A DNA stretch of 64,000 bases from Acidimicrobiales bacterium (GTDB lineage: Bacteria; Actinomycetota; Acidimicrobiia; Acidimicrobiales; Iamiaceae): the NCBI GenBank assembly GCA_035630295.1, contig DASQKY010000020.1:1-64000 (forward strand), read 5' to 3'. The notes under the pieces were generated by a model. That model worked only from the letters and a program-made list of their open reading frames with translations. It made no database searches and was not told the origin of the DNA. The position numbers were made by a program, and so were the translations under genes. Positions 41,859 to 50,184 of the stretch are shown here, piece by piece (position 1 is the stretch's first letter; every line of letters starts with the position of its first letter).

Positions 41859-43385
41859 ATGGCCGAGATCCAGATGCCCCAGCTGGGTGAGACCGTCACC
41901 GAGGGCACCATCACCAAGTGGCTCAAGTCCGTCGGCGACGAGATCTCCGAGGACGAGGCCATCGTCGAGGTGTCGACCGACAAGGTCGACTCCGAGATCC
42001 CCTCGCCGGTGAGCGGGACGCTGACCGAGATCAAGGTCGAGGAGGGCGAGACCGTCGACGTGGGCACGGTGCTGGCCCTGGTGGGCGACGGCGCCGCCGG
42101 GGGCGGCAATGACGGTGGCGGCGCCGATGCCGGCAGCGAGGCCGAGGGCGGGGGGGCCGAGGAGCAGGCCCAGGCGTCGGCCAGCTCCGACGTGCCGTCC
42201 TCCGGTCGGCCCGAGGACCAGGGGGCCGAGGCCGAGGCCAAGGAGGCCGAGGCCGAAGCCGAGATCGACGCCGCCACCGAGCCGTCGGGCGGGGGCCAGG
42301 CCCCGGAGCCCGACACCGCTGACACCGCCGGCGGCGGCGATGCCGCGGCCGAGGCCGACACCGACGCCCAGGGCCCGGCCCAGGCCCCGCCGCCGCCACC
42401 GTCCGGTGGGTCGGCCGAGGGCATGGTGCTCTCGCCCGTGGTCCGGCGCCTCATCGCCGAGAACGACCTCGACCCGGCCTCCCTCACCGGGACCGGGGCC
42501 GGCGGGCGCATCACCCGCAGCGACGTCCTGGCCGCCGTGGAGGGCGGGGGAGGGGGCCGGGCCCCGGCCGCCCGCCCCTCGGCCCCGCCCGGAGCCCCGG
42601 CCGGGGCCGAGCGGCCCTCACCGGCCCCGGCGGCCGCCCCGGCACCCCGGACCGCGCCGGCCCGGGCCGGCGAGAGCGACACGTCGGTGCCGTTCAACAA
42701 CATCCGGCGCCGCACCGGCGAGCACATGGTGCGCTCGGCCGCCACCAGCCCCCACGCCTACACGGCCATGGAGGTCGACATGGAGGGGGTGGAGCGGGTC
42801 CGCCAGGCCCACAAGCAGCGGGTGCGCGACGAGCTGGGCATCAGCCTGACCTACCTGCCCTTCGTGACCCGGGCCCTGGTCGACGCCCTGGCCGAGTTCC
42901 CCCACATGAACGCCAGCGTGGGCGAGGGCGAGCTGGTGGTCCACCACGACGTGAACGTGGGCTACGCCGTCGACCTGGGCTACGAGGGCCTCATCGTGCC
43001 GGTGGTGCACGGGGCCCAGGACCTGCGGCTGCCGGCCATCTCCCGGGCGGTGGCCGACCTGGCCGACCGGGCCCGCAGCCGCAAGCTGTCGGCCGACGAG
43101 ATCAGCGGCGGCACGGTCACCATCACCAACGCCGGGGCCTCGGGCACCCTGGTCCAGCTCCCCATCATCAACCAGCCCCAGGTCATGATCCTCTCCACCG
43201 AGGGGGTCAACCGCCGGCCGGTGGTGGTGACCGACGCCGACGGCAACGAGGCCATCGCCATCCGCTCGGTCGGCAACCTGACCCTGGGCTGGGACCACCG
43301 GGCCTTCGACGGCGCCTACGCCGCCGCCTTCCTGCGGCGGGTGGTCGACATCCTGGAGACCCGCGACTGGGAGGCCGAGCTCTAG
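41859..43385 (+). CDS. Dihydrolipoamide acyltransferase (E2) of a 2-oxoacid dehydrogenase complex
   Basis: This 508-aa protein has one N-terminal lipoyl domain with lipoyl-Lys42 (VSTDKVDSEIPSP). A long Ala/Glu/Pro-rich swinging linker (about residues 80-185) follows, then a peripheral subunit-binding domain (VVRRLIAENDLDPASLTGTG, residues about 190-225), a second Pro/Ala linker, and the catalytic core with DHRAFDGAYAAAFLRRV carrying the active-site His. It accepts acyl groups from E1 onto lipoate and passes them to CoA. Actinobacterial E2 proteins of this type can serve pyruvate and 2-oxoglutarate complexes. Partnership with the distant AceE is the simplest reading. Confidence 0.93.
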   Translation: MAEIQMPQLGETVTEGTITKWLKSVGDEISEDEAIVEVSTDKVDSEIPSPVSGTLTEIKVEEGETVDVGTVLALVGDGAAGGGNDGGGADAGSEAEGGGAEEQAQASASSDVPSSGRPEDQGAEAEAKEAEAEAEIDAATEPSGGGQAPEPDTADTAGGGDAAAEADTDAQGPAQAPPPPPSGGSAEGMVLSPVVRRLIAENDLDPASLTGTGAGGRITRSDVLAAVEGGGGGRAPAARPSAPPGAPAGAERPSPAPAAAPAPRTAPARAGESDTSVPFNNIRRRTGEHMVRSAATSPHAYTAMEVDMEGVERVRQAHKQRVRDELGISLTYLPFVTRALVDALAEFPHMNASVGEGELVVHHDVNVGYAVDLGYEGLIVPVVHGAQDLRLPAISRAVADLADRARSRKLSADEISGGTVTITNAGASGTLVQLPIINQPQVMILSTEGVNRRPVVVTDADGNEAIAIRSVGNLTLGWDHRAFDGAYAAAFLRRVVDILETRDWEAEL

Positions 43386-45116
43386 GTGGCGGCGCTGGCC
43401 GCTCCTGCCGTGCCCCCGCTGCACGTCCGATGGCTGGGCCGGGTGCGCTACCGCGACGCGCTGGCCCTGCAGCACGGCTTGCACCGCACCCCGGGCCACG
43501 ACCACCTGCTCCTCCTGGAGCACCCCAAGGTCTTCACCCTCGGGGTGCGGGCCGAGGTCGGCCACGTCCTGGTGCCACCGGCCCAGGTGGGCGCGGAGCT
43601 GGAGCGGTCCGACCGGGGCGGTGACGTCACCTACCACGGGCCGGGCCAGCTGGTGGGCTACCCGATCCTGACCGTGCCCGGCGCCGGTGGCGGCTCGAAG
43701 CCCGACACCGTGGCCTACGTCCGCTCGGTCGAGCAGTTGGTGATCGACACCTTGGCCGAGCTGGGGGTCGAGGCCGGCCGCCTTCCCGAGTACCCGGGGG
43801 TGTGGGTCGGCTTGGACGGCCCCGAGCCCCGGAAGATCTGCGCCCTGGGCGTGCGCCTCACCCGGGGCCGCTCGATGCACGGCTTCGCCCTCAACGTCGA
43901 CCCCGACATGGACATGTTCCGGGCCATCGTCCCCTGCGGCATCGCCGAGCGGCCGGTGACCTCGCTGCGGGCCGAGGGCGTCGGCGCCTCGATGCGGGAC
44001 GTGGTCGAGGTGGTGGCCCGGCTGGCCGCCGAGCGGTGGGGGGCCGCGGGGGCCGACCGGGCCGACGTGGTGTGGCGGGCCTCGACCGCCGATCTGGCCC
44101 CGTTCAGCCGGGGCGAGGGACCGGGGGAGCCGGCCCAGCGGGTGCCCGACGGCCTGCAGGGGGCGGCCGAGGAGGGCACGTCGGTGCGGCTGCTGGGGCG
44201 CCTGGCCGAGGCCGGCGTGACCCAGGGGGTGGCCATCGCCGAGCGGAAGCCGGAGTGGATGAGGGCCCGGTTCCGCATCACCGACGACTACCGCCGGCTC
44301 AAGCGCACCCTGCGGGACCTGGACCTGGTCACCGTGTGCGAGGAGGCCGGCTGCCCCAACATCTTCGAGTGCTGGTCCGACGGCACGGCCACGTTCATGA
44401 TCAACGGCGAGCGCTGCACCCGGGCCTGCGGCTTCTGCCTGGTCGACACCCGCCACCCCCAGGCCCTCGACCCCGGGGAGCCGGAGCGGGTGGCCGAGGC
44501 CGTGGCTCGCATGGACCTGGCCCACGCCGTGGTCACCGCGGTGGCCCGGGACGACCTGGCCGACGGGGGAGCCTCGGGCTTCGCGGCCACGGTGCGGGCC
44601 ATCCGGGCCCGCCGGCCGGCCACCGCCGTCGAGGTGCTCATCCCCGACTGCAAGGGCGACCCCGAGGCCCTGGCCGCCATCTTCGACACCAGGCCCGACG
44701 TGCTCAACCACAACCTGGAGACGGTGGCCCGACTCCAACGGGCGGTGCGGCCCTCGGCCGGCTACGCCCGTAGCCTGTCGGTCCTGGCCCGGGCCCAGGA
44801 GGCCGGGCTGGTCACCAAGTCCAGCCTCATCGTGGGCCTGGGAGAGAGCGAGGACGAGCTGGTCGAGGCCCTGGCCGACCTGGCCGCGGTGGGCTGCGAC
44901 ATCGTGACCGTGGGCCAGTACCTGCGGCCCACCACCCACCACCTGCCGGTGGCCCGGTGGTGGACGCCCGAGGAGCTGGCCCGGGTGGCCCAGGTCGGCC
45001 AGGCCATGGGCATCGGCCACGTCGAGGCCAGCCCCCTCACCCGGTCCAGCTACCACGCCCGCCAGTCGGCCGATGCCGTCCGCGCCACCCCGGTGGCGGT
45101 GGGGGCCGCCCCCTGA
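43386..45116 (+). CDS. lipB-lipA: Octanoyltransferase LipB fused to lipoyl synthase LipA
   Basis: This 576-aa GTG-start frame begins on the base after the E2 stop. Residues 1-225 are LipB, with RGGDVTYHGPGQLVGYP, K150 (EPRKICALGV) and catalytic C184 (IVPCGI). It moves octanoyl from acyl-carrier protein to the lipoyl lysine. Residues about 280-576 are LipA, a radical-SAM enzyme. The auxiliary cluster is C318, C323, C329 (CEEAGCPNIFEC) with the C-terminal RSSYHA serine, and the SAM cluster is C344, C348, C351 (CTRACGFC). It inserts two sulfurs to make lipoate. Linker about 55 residues. All catalytic residues are present, so both activities should be intact. Confidence 0.94.
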   Translation: MAALAAPAVPPLHVRWLGRVRYRDALALQHGLHRTPGHDHLLLLEHPKVFTLGVRAEVGHVLVPPAQVGAELERSDRGGDVTYHGPGQLVGYPILTVPGAGGGSKPDTVAYVRSVEQLVIDTLAELGVEAGRLPEYPGVWVGLDGPEPRKICALGVRLTRGRSMHGFALNVDPDMDMFRAIVPCGIAERPVTSLRAEGVGASMRDVVEVVARLAAERWGAAGADRADVVWRASTADLAPFSRGEGPGEPAQRVPDGLQGAAEEGTSVRLLGRLAEAGVTQGVAIAERKPEWMRARFRITDDYRRLKRTLRDLDLVTVCEEAGCPNIFECWSDGTATFMINGERCTRACGFCLVDTRHPQALDPGEPERVAEAVARMDLAHAVVTAVARDDLADGGASGFAATVRAIRARRPATAVEVLIPDCKGDPEALAAIFDTRPDVLNHNLETVARLQRAVRPSAGYARSLSVLARAQEAGLVTKSSLIVGLGESEDELVEALADLAAVGCDIVTVGQYLRPTTHHLPVARWWTPEELARVAQVGQAMGIGHVEASPLTRSSYHARQSADAVRATPVAVGAAP

Positions 45117-45125
45117 TGGGGGGCG
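45108..45125. terminator. Hairpin over the lipB-lipA stop codon
   Basis: CGCCCCC and GGGGGCG pair over 7 bp with a TGAT loop that contains the stop codon, ahead of the convergent kinase gene. Confidence 0.5.
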
Positions 45126-45128
45126 CCC

Positions 45129-46880
45129 TCAGCGCTCGACGGGCTCGGTGGTGGGGAGCGGGGCGGCGGCGGCCTCGTCGGCCGACACGCTGGCGTAGCC
45201 CTTGCGCTTGCGGCGGCCCAGCAGGCCGGAGGAGCGCTGGCCCTCGTCGTAGCCGCCGTAGCTGTAGCCGTAGCCGTACCCGTAGGCATACGCCGCCTCG
45301 GCCTCCAGGCCGTTGAGGACGATGCCGACCAGGGGGGCGTCGACCTGGTCGAGCAGCTCGAGCGAGCGGCGCAGGCCCCGCTTGGTGGTGCTGCCCACGG
45401 TGGTGACCAGCACGGTGGCGTCGACCTGGCTGGCCAGCACCACGGCGTCGGCCACCGGCAGCAGCGGCGGGCAGTCGAGGAGCACGTAGTCGGCGTAGTC
45501 GGCGATGGAGTCGAGCAGGGTCTGGGCCGTCCGCGACGAGAGCAGCTCGGACGGGTTGGGCGGAGGCGGCCCCGAGGCCAGCACGGCGAGGCGGGGGACG
45601 TCGGGCACGGGCTGCACGGCGGTGTCGGCGCCGTGCTCGCCCAGGATCATCGAGGTGAGGCCGATGTGGTTGTCGAGGCCGAAGAACTGGTGGAGGCGGG
45701 GCCGACGCAGGTCGCAGTCGATGAGCACGACCCGGTGGCCGGCCCGGGCGAAGGTCACGCCCAGGTTGGCCAGGGTGGTGGTCTTGCCCTCCGAGGCCGA
45801 GGCACTGGTGAGCTGGATCACCTTGATGGTGCGCTCGACCCCGATGAACTGCAGGGAGGTGCGCAGGCCGCGGTAGGTCTCGGCCACCGGCGACTTGGGC
45901 GCCGTCAGGGACACCAGCTGCGGCTCGGCCCGGTTGCGCCACGACTCCAGCCTGGGGATCAGGCCCAGCACGTCGACGCCCCCGGTGACGGTGTCGAGGT
46001 CGTCCTTGGAACGGATGCGATCGTCGAGGTACTCCCGGAGGAAGGCGAGACCGGCGCCCAGCAGGAGCCCGAGCACCAGGGCGATGGCGGCGTTGCGGAT
46101 GGGGTCCGGGGCGAACGGCGAGGCCGGCTCGCTGGCGGTGGACACGATCTCCCCGCCGCCGTCGGCCCGGGCCCCGTTGAGGGAGAGCTGGAGCTGGCCC
46201 AGGCGCTCGGAGTACCCGCCCCGCTGGGTCTGGAGCGAGATCCGCTGGGCGTCGCGGGCGGCGGCGGCCTGGTCACGCTGGTCGAGGAGGACCTGGTAGG
46301 CCGGGTCCTCGGGGTCGGTGGCGTCGACCTGGGCCTGCAGCTCGGCCACGCCGACGTCAGCCTGCTGGAGCTGGTCGTCGACCTCGGTCAGCTGCTGCTG
46401 GAGGACCTCGACGGCGGCCTCCAGCTCGGCCACGTTGGTGTCGCGGCGGATGGTGATGAAGATCTCGGCGTAGGCGTTGGCCTCGCGGGCGGCCCGGGCC
46501 GGCTCGCCGTCGGTGGCACTGATGCTCACCACGCTGGTGTCGCCCTTGGGGGCGATGGACACCGAGGCGGTGTAGCCGAGCTCGTCCCGCACGGCGTCAC
46601 GGACGGAGCGGGAGCGCATGACCTCGATCTCGGTCTGCACCCGCTGGGTCTCGTCGAAGCTGTTGGTCGGCTGCTGGTCGCCGGAGATGATGTCCTGGGT
46701 GCCCTGCCGGCGGAGGAGGATCTCGGCGGTGGCCCGGTACTGCGGCTCCTGCAGGAGGGAGAGGCCGAGGGCGACGGCCACCACGGCGATGGCGGTCAGG
46801 GCGATGGTGAGCTTCCGACGGCGGAGGACGGTGAGGTAGTCCCGGAGCTCGAGCTGGTCGGTCTCACGTCGGTCGGTCAT
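45129..46880 (-). CDS. Wzc/CapAB-type polysaccharide co-polymerase and tyrosine autokinase
   Basis: This 583-aa protein controls chain length and export in Wzy-dependent polysaccharide synthesis. It has an N-terminal membrane helix (residues about 25-43), a Wzz-type extracytoplasmic domain with a coiled coil (about 150-240), and a second helix near 265-285. The cytoplasmic BY-kinase domain has Walker A' SASEGKTTT (K366), Walker A VVLIDCDLRRPRLH and Walker B YVLLDCPPLLPVAD. The C-terminus has a tyrosine cluster (YAYGYGYGYSYGGY, about residues 528-547), the autophosphorylation site. ATG 46880 is preferred to the GTG three codons earlier. Confidence 0.94.
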   Translation of the reverse strand: MTDRRETDQLELRDYLTVLRRRKLTIALTAIAVVAVALGLSLLQEPQYRATAEILLRRQGTQDIISGDQQPTNSFDETQRVQTEIEVMRSRSVRDAVRDELGYTASVSIAPKGDTSVVSISATDGEPARAAREANAYAEIFITIRRDTNVAELEAAVEVLQQQLTEVDDQLQQADVGVAELQAQVDATDPEDPAYQVLLDQRDQAAAARDAQRISLQTQRGGYSERLGQLQLSLNGARADGGGEIVSTASEPASPFAPDPIRNAAIALVLGLLLGAGLAFLREYLDDRIRSKDDLDTVTGGVDVLGLIPRLESWRNRAEPQLVSLTAPKSPVAETYRGLRTSLQFIGVERTIKVIQLTSASASEGKTTTLANLGVTFARAGHRVVLIDCDLRRPRLHQFFGLDNHIGLTSMILGEHGADTAVQPVPDVPRLAVLASGPPPPNPSELLSSRTAQTLLDSIADYADYVLLDCPPLLPVADAVVLASQVDATVLVTTVGSTTKRGLRRSLELLDQVDAPLVGIVLNGLEAEAAYAYGYGYGYSYGGYDEGQRSSGLLGRRKRKGYASVSADEAAAAPLPTTEPVER

Positions 46881-47004
46881 CGAGTGCACGGTAGTGGCTG
46901 GGTCCTTCGGGGCCGGAGCCCGGGATGGCCGTGGGAGGCACGGATCGGCGGGGTCGTCGTGGGAGGGGAACCGGCCGGGGTCGGGGACCGGGGGCCGAGA
47001 CGCG

Positions 47005-47035
47005 GACCAGCCCGGTGCCGGGCACCGGGCTGGTC
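47005..47035 (-). terminator. 14-bp stem hairpin after the LPxTG gene
   Basis: GACCAGCCCGGTGC and GCACCGGGCTGGTC pair perfectly over 14 bp with a CGG loop, 23 nt beyond the minus-strand stop at 47058. No U-run. It is the strongest hairpin I found in the window and separates the LPxTG gene from the kinase gene. Confidence 0.75.
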
Positions 47036-47057
47036 AGAGAGTGCTGGAAAGGGAGGG

Positions 47058-47546
47058 TCAGGCGGTGGCGCTGCGCCGCTTGGTGGCGACGAGAGCGAAG
47101 GCCGCGCCGGCCAGGACCAGGCCGCCACCGAGCTTCAGGAGGAGGCTGGTGTCGTCGGCGCCGGTGCGGGGCAGCGGGGTGGCCGTGGTGGTGGTCACCG
47201 TGGTGGTGCCCCCGCCGCTGCCGCCCACCGTGATGGTGGTGCTGAGCACCTCGCCACCGCAGGTGACGGTGAGGGTGTAGACGCCGGGCTCGAGGTCCGA
47301 GGGGATGGTCACCGGACCCGAGAACTGGTCGTCGACCACCGGGATGGTCCCGAGGGAGCCCTCGCCCTCGATGGCCACCTCGACCTCGTCGGCCGCTTCA
47401 CAGGTGCCGGAGATGGTGGTGGTCTCGCCAGGGGCGGGGTTGCTGTTCGAGATGGTGGCGGAGAAGACTTCGCCGTACTGGGCTGCAGCCGGGGTGGCCA
47501 GGAGGGCCACCAGAGCCGCAGCGATGATCACGATCTTCTTGAGCAT
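47058..47546 (-). CDS. LPxTG-anchored cell-surface protein
   Basis: This 162-aa protein has a signal peptide (residues 1-22, KKIVIIAAALVALLATPAAA). One Ig-like beta-sandwich domain follows (about 25-107), with cysteines at 49 and 96 that could pair. Then come a Gly/Thr linker, the sorting motif LPRTG at 125-129, a membrane helix and a basic tail KRRSATA. This is the classic layout of a sortase substrate covalently attached to peptidoglycan or linked into a surface polymer. No sortase gene is visible in the window. A GGAG sequence lies upstream of the ATG. Confidence 0.88.
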   Translation of the reverse strand: MLKKIVIIAAALVALLATPAAAQYGEVFSATISNSNPAPGETTTISGTCEAADEVEVAIEGEGSLGTIPVVDDQFSGPVTIPSDLEPGVYTLTVTCGGEVLSTTITVGGSGGGTTTVTTTTATPLPRTGADDTSLLLKLGGGLVLAGAAFALVATKRRSATA

Positions 47547-47640
47547 GGTGCAAGGCTCCGAGGGACGCAGCGGTCAGGACCGGAGCAGTTTGCTACATGA
47601 GACGGCTCCGTGTCCAGGACCGTGCTCCGTGGGGGTGCCA

Positions 47641-49938
47641 TCACGCTCCGGACGGCAGCGCCAGCCGCCGCCGGCCGTCGCCCTGGTCGATGTGTCGCAC
47701 GACCCTTTTTCCGTCGCCCACCGTGGCCCGCACCGTGACCTGGTCGGGGTTGGTGGTCGGGTGGGGGGCGAGGTCCAGCACGTAGCCGCCGGCCACGTCG
47801 AGGGCCCCCCGGAGCTCCAGCTCGAGGGTCACCGCCCCACCGGGCGGGACCGAGACCAGGCGCGAGTACACGGGGAAGCCGGCTTCGACCTGGGACTCCA
47901 TGCCCACCGGCCGGCCGTCCAGCGTGGCCCGCACCAGGCCGTGGGGCGTGTGGACCGACAGGAGCATGAGGTTGGTGCCCGGCGGGTCACCCCGGGTGTT
48001 GCCGATCACGTAGGCCGGGACGGAGCCGTCCAGGGGGGCGTCGTTGCGGACGGTGATGCGGGCCGTGGCCCGGACCCCGCCGTCGGAGGCGACGTCCACG
48101 TCGTAGTCGACGGTCCGGCTCTGGAACACGTCGATCTTGTTGTTGCTGGTGTTCTGGCTGGAGAGGGCCAGGAAGTCGTGGTCGGGCCGGGCCTCGGGGA
48201 AGGCCCCGGTGGCGCCGAGGCGGGCGAAGAGGGCCTGCTCGGGGCCCCGGGGCGACCAGAGGCGGATGCGGCCCTGCTGGGTCGGGGGGGCGAGCACGTC
48301 GGCCAGCTGGCGGGGGCCGGGCAGGTCGCCGGTCGTGAGCTGGTCGAAGGTGGTCTCCACCAGGCGGGACAGGGCCTCGTTCTGCTGCTGCCCGTCCGGG
48401 AACAGGGCGTAGTTGTCCCGGAGCAGGAACTCGGCCGCGTTGTCGGAGGTGAGGACCCGATCGAAGCCCTCCACCTCGACGGGGCCGGTGAAGGTCAGGA
48501 GGGCGGCCAGAGCGATGGGATCGATGCTGATGACGCCGTCCAGCTCCCCCCGTCCGGTCTGCGGGTAGATCTCGCGCATCACCTGGGCGTCGTAGGGGAA
48601 GTGGGGCGAGAACGTGACGTCGCCCACGTAGCGCTCGGGGGCGAACCGCCCGTAGCGGGCCAGGTACTCCTCCGGGCCGGTGATGGTCGGCGGGGCCGCC
48701 CCGTCGATGGGCACCAGGTCGGTGAAGGGGCCGGAGTCGGTGAGGCGGAGCTCGCCACCGTCGGTGGTGATCTCGGCCCAGCTGCCCATGAAGCCCCCGG
48801 AGCCGCGGAGCTCGGCCGGCGTGACGAAGGCGACCAGGTAGCGACGGGGCCCGTCGCCCCCGAGGAGGCCGGGGGCCACCTGCACGGCCTCGTCGGCCAG
48901 CGCCGCCTCCCGCTGGGCCTGGGCCAGCTCCCCGTCGAGGTCGTCGAGGCCGTCGGCCACGGGGGCGACGAGCCAGCCCGAGTCGTCGTCGGCCAGCGAC
49001 CGCCGGGCGCCGTCCAGGGAGCCGATGGTGCGGGCCAGCGGTGCCTGGACCGACCGGATGCGGCCCAGGTCGAACCGCCCGTCGGTCGATCGCAGCCGGT
49101 CGTAGTCGACCGCCCCCGCCGTCGCCCCCGCGGTGACGCTCAGCTGGTGGCCCTCCGCCGCCGCGCTGCTGAGGGCCCGGGCGTGCTGGCCGAGCACCGG
49201 CACGGCCCGGGCCGGGGCCGCCCACCAGGCCCCGAGCGAGGAGTCGGCCCGCTCGAAGGCCGAGGCGGCCCGAGCGAAGCTGGCCTGGGCGGCGTCGGTC
49301 TCGCCCCGCCGGGTGGCCGACAGCCCGGCCCGGGCGTCGCCGGTGGCCCGGTCCAGGCCACCGGCCAGGGACAGCACCAGGGCGCAGTAGGCGCCTCCGA
49401 CCACCCCGACCAGCACCACCAGGGCCAGCGCCACCCGGCGGATGGCTCGGCGCTCGTGGCGCCGGCTCTTGCGGTAGCCGGAGACCAGGACGGGGGTCAC
49501 CGCCAGTGCTGCGACCAGGGCCGTGGCCCCGTGGAAGCCGACGTCGGGGAGCCGGAGGAGGGCCTGGACGGCCAGTGCCCCGGTGGCCGCCCCCCACAGG
49601 CGCGACCGGCGGGACCGGCGGGCCCCGGCGAAGGCGGTCGCCCCCGAGGCCAGCGCCGGGACCAGCGCCCACCCGCCCGAGAACGCCACCGCGGCCACGG
49701 CCGGGGTGAGCACGGCCCAGCGGGTGGACCGGGCCGCGGCCAGGGTCACGACGACGGCGGCGGCCGCGCTGAGGAGGACGTCGACCACGTCGGTCCCGGT
49801 CGGGTGGCACCCGGCCAGGGCCCCTCCCACCGCGGCAGCGGCGGCGAAGGCCCGGGCCGCGAGGGCCTCGTGGCGCGCCGGCCCACGTCGACGCCTCGAC
49901 GGGTCGCCGGGCACGGATCGGGAGGAGGTCGTGGTCAT
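47641..49938 (-). CDS. DUF4012-family membrane protein
   Basis: This is a 765-aa protein. Residues 1-210 contain several membrane helices and a basic loop (RKSRRHERRAIRR), followed by a large extracytoplasmic region with DUF4012 marks: YLVAFVTPAELRGSGGFMGS, LVPIDGAAPPTITGPEEYL, VISIDPIALAALLTFTGPVE and SSQNTSNNKIDVF. DUF4012 proteins often lie in surface-glycan loci and are of unknown function. The start was set at ATG 49938, since the longer upstream frame lacks a plausible initiation site. Probably in one unit with the LPxTG gene 94 bp downstream. Confidence 0.85.
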   Translation of the reverse strand: MTTTSSRSVPGDPSRRRRGPARHEALAARAFAAAAAVGGALAGCHPTGTDVVDVLLSAAAAVVVTLAAARSTRWAVLTPAVAAVAFSGGWALVPALASGATAFAGARRSRRSRLWGAATGALAVQALLRLPDVGFHGATALVAALAVTPVLVSGYRKSRRHERRAIRRVALALVVLVGVVGGAYCALVLSLAGGLDRATGDARAGLSATRRGETDAAQASFARAASAFERADSSLGAWWAAPARAVPVLGQHARALSSAAAEGHQLSVTAGATAGAVDYDRLRSTDGRFDLGRIRSVQAPLARTIGSLDGARRSLADDDSGWLVAPVADGLDDLDGELAQAQREAALADEAVQVAPGLLGGDGPRRYLVAFVTPAELRGSGGFMGSWAEITTDGGELRLTDSGPFTDLVPIDGAAPPTITGPEEYLARYGRFAPERYVGDVTFSPHFPYDAQVMREIYPQTGRGELDGVISIDPIALAALLTFTGPVEVEGFDRVLTSDNAAEFLLRDNYALFPDGQQQNEALSRLVETTFDQLTTGDLPGPRQLADVLAPPTQQGRIRLWSPRGPEQALFARLGATGAFPEARPDHDFLALSSQNTSNNKIDVFQSRTVDYDVDVASDGGVRATARITVRNDAPLDGSVPAYVIGNTRGDPPGTNLMLLSVHTPHGLVRATLDGRPVGMESQVEAGFPVYSRLVSVPPGGAVTLELELRGALDVAGGYVLDLAPHPTTNPDQVTVRATVGDGKRVVRHIDQGDGRRRLALPSGA

Positions 49939-50142
49939 GCGGTGCACGGGGCCGGGACGCCTCGCCACGGGAGGGGGCGGCCGACGGGGGGACGGTACGG
50001 CGCCCACCGCCCCGGCCCCAAGCGGGGGCGCCCCGTTGGGGTCCGCCCCGGGTGAGGACCCGGTGGCCACCCGGGCGCCGGTGGTAGGGTCGACGGGCCC
50101 GCAGCCCGACCGTCGGCGACACCCGCCGTGCAGGAGGACCAT

Positions 50143-50184
50143 GTGATCGCAGGCCCAGGGACCAGGGAGGCGAGCCCGTGGTGA
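50143..50184 (+). CDS. 13-codon leader frame coupled to the fucose-synthase gene
   Basis: An AGGAGG lies 5 nt before a GTG at 50143. The frame encodes 13 residues (VIAGPGTREASPW) and ends in TGA at 50182-50184, overlapping the GTG at 50181 by 4 nt. The larger gene has only a weaker GGGAGG of its own, so the leader could control its translation. It could also be fortuitous. Confidence 0.4.
   Translation: MIAGPGTREASPW

Noticed and set aside
50141-50146. ATG-TGA minimal start-stop behind AGGAGG before fcl
   Set aside because: The spacing of AGGAGG to that ATG is only 3 nt. The GTG two bases later gives normal spacing and a 13-codon frame, so that reading was kept instead.
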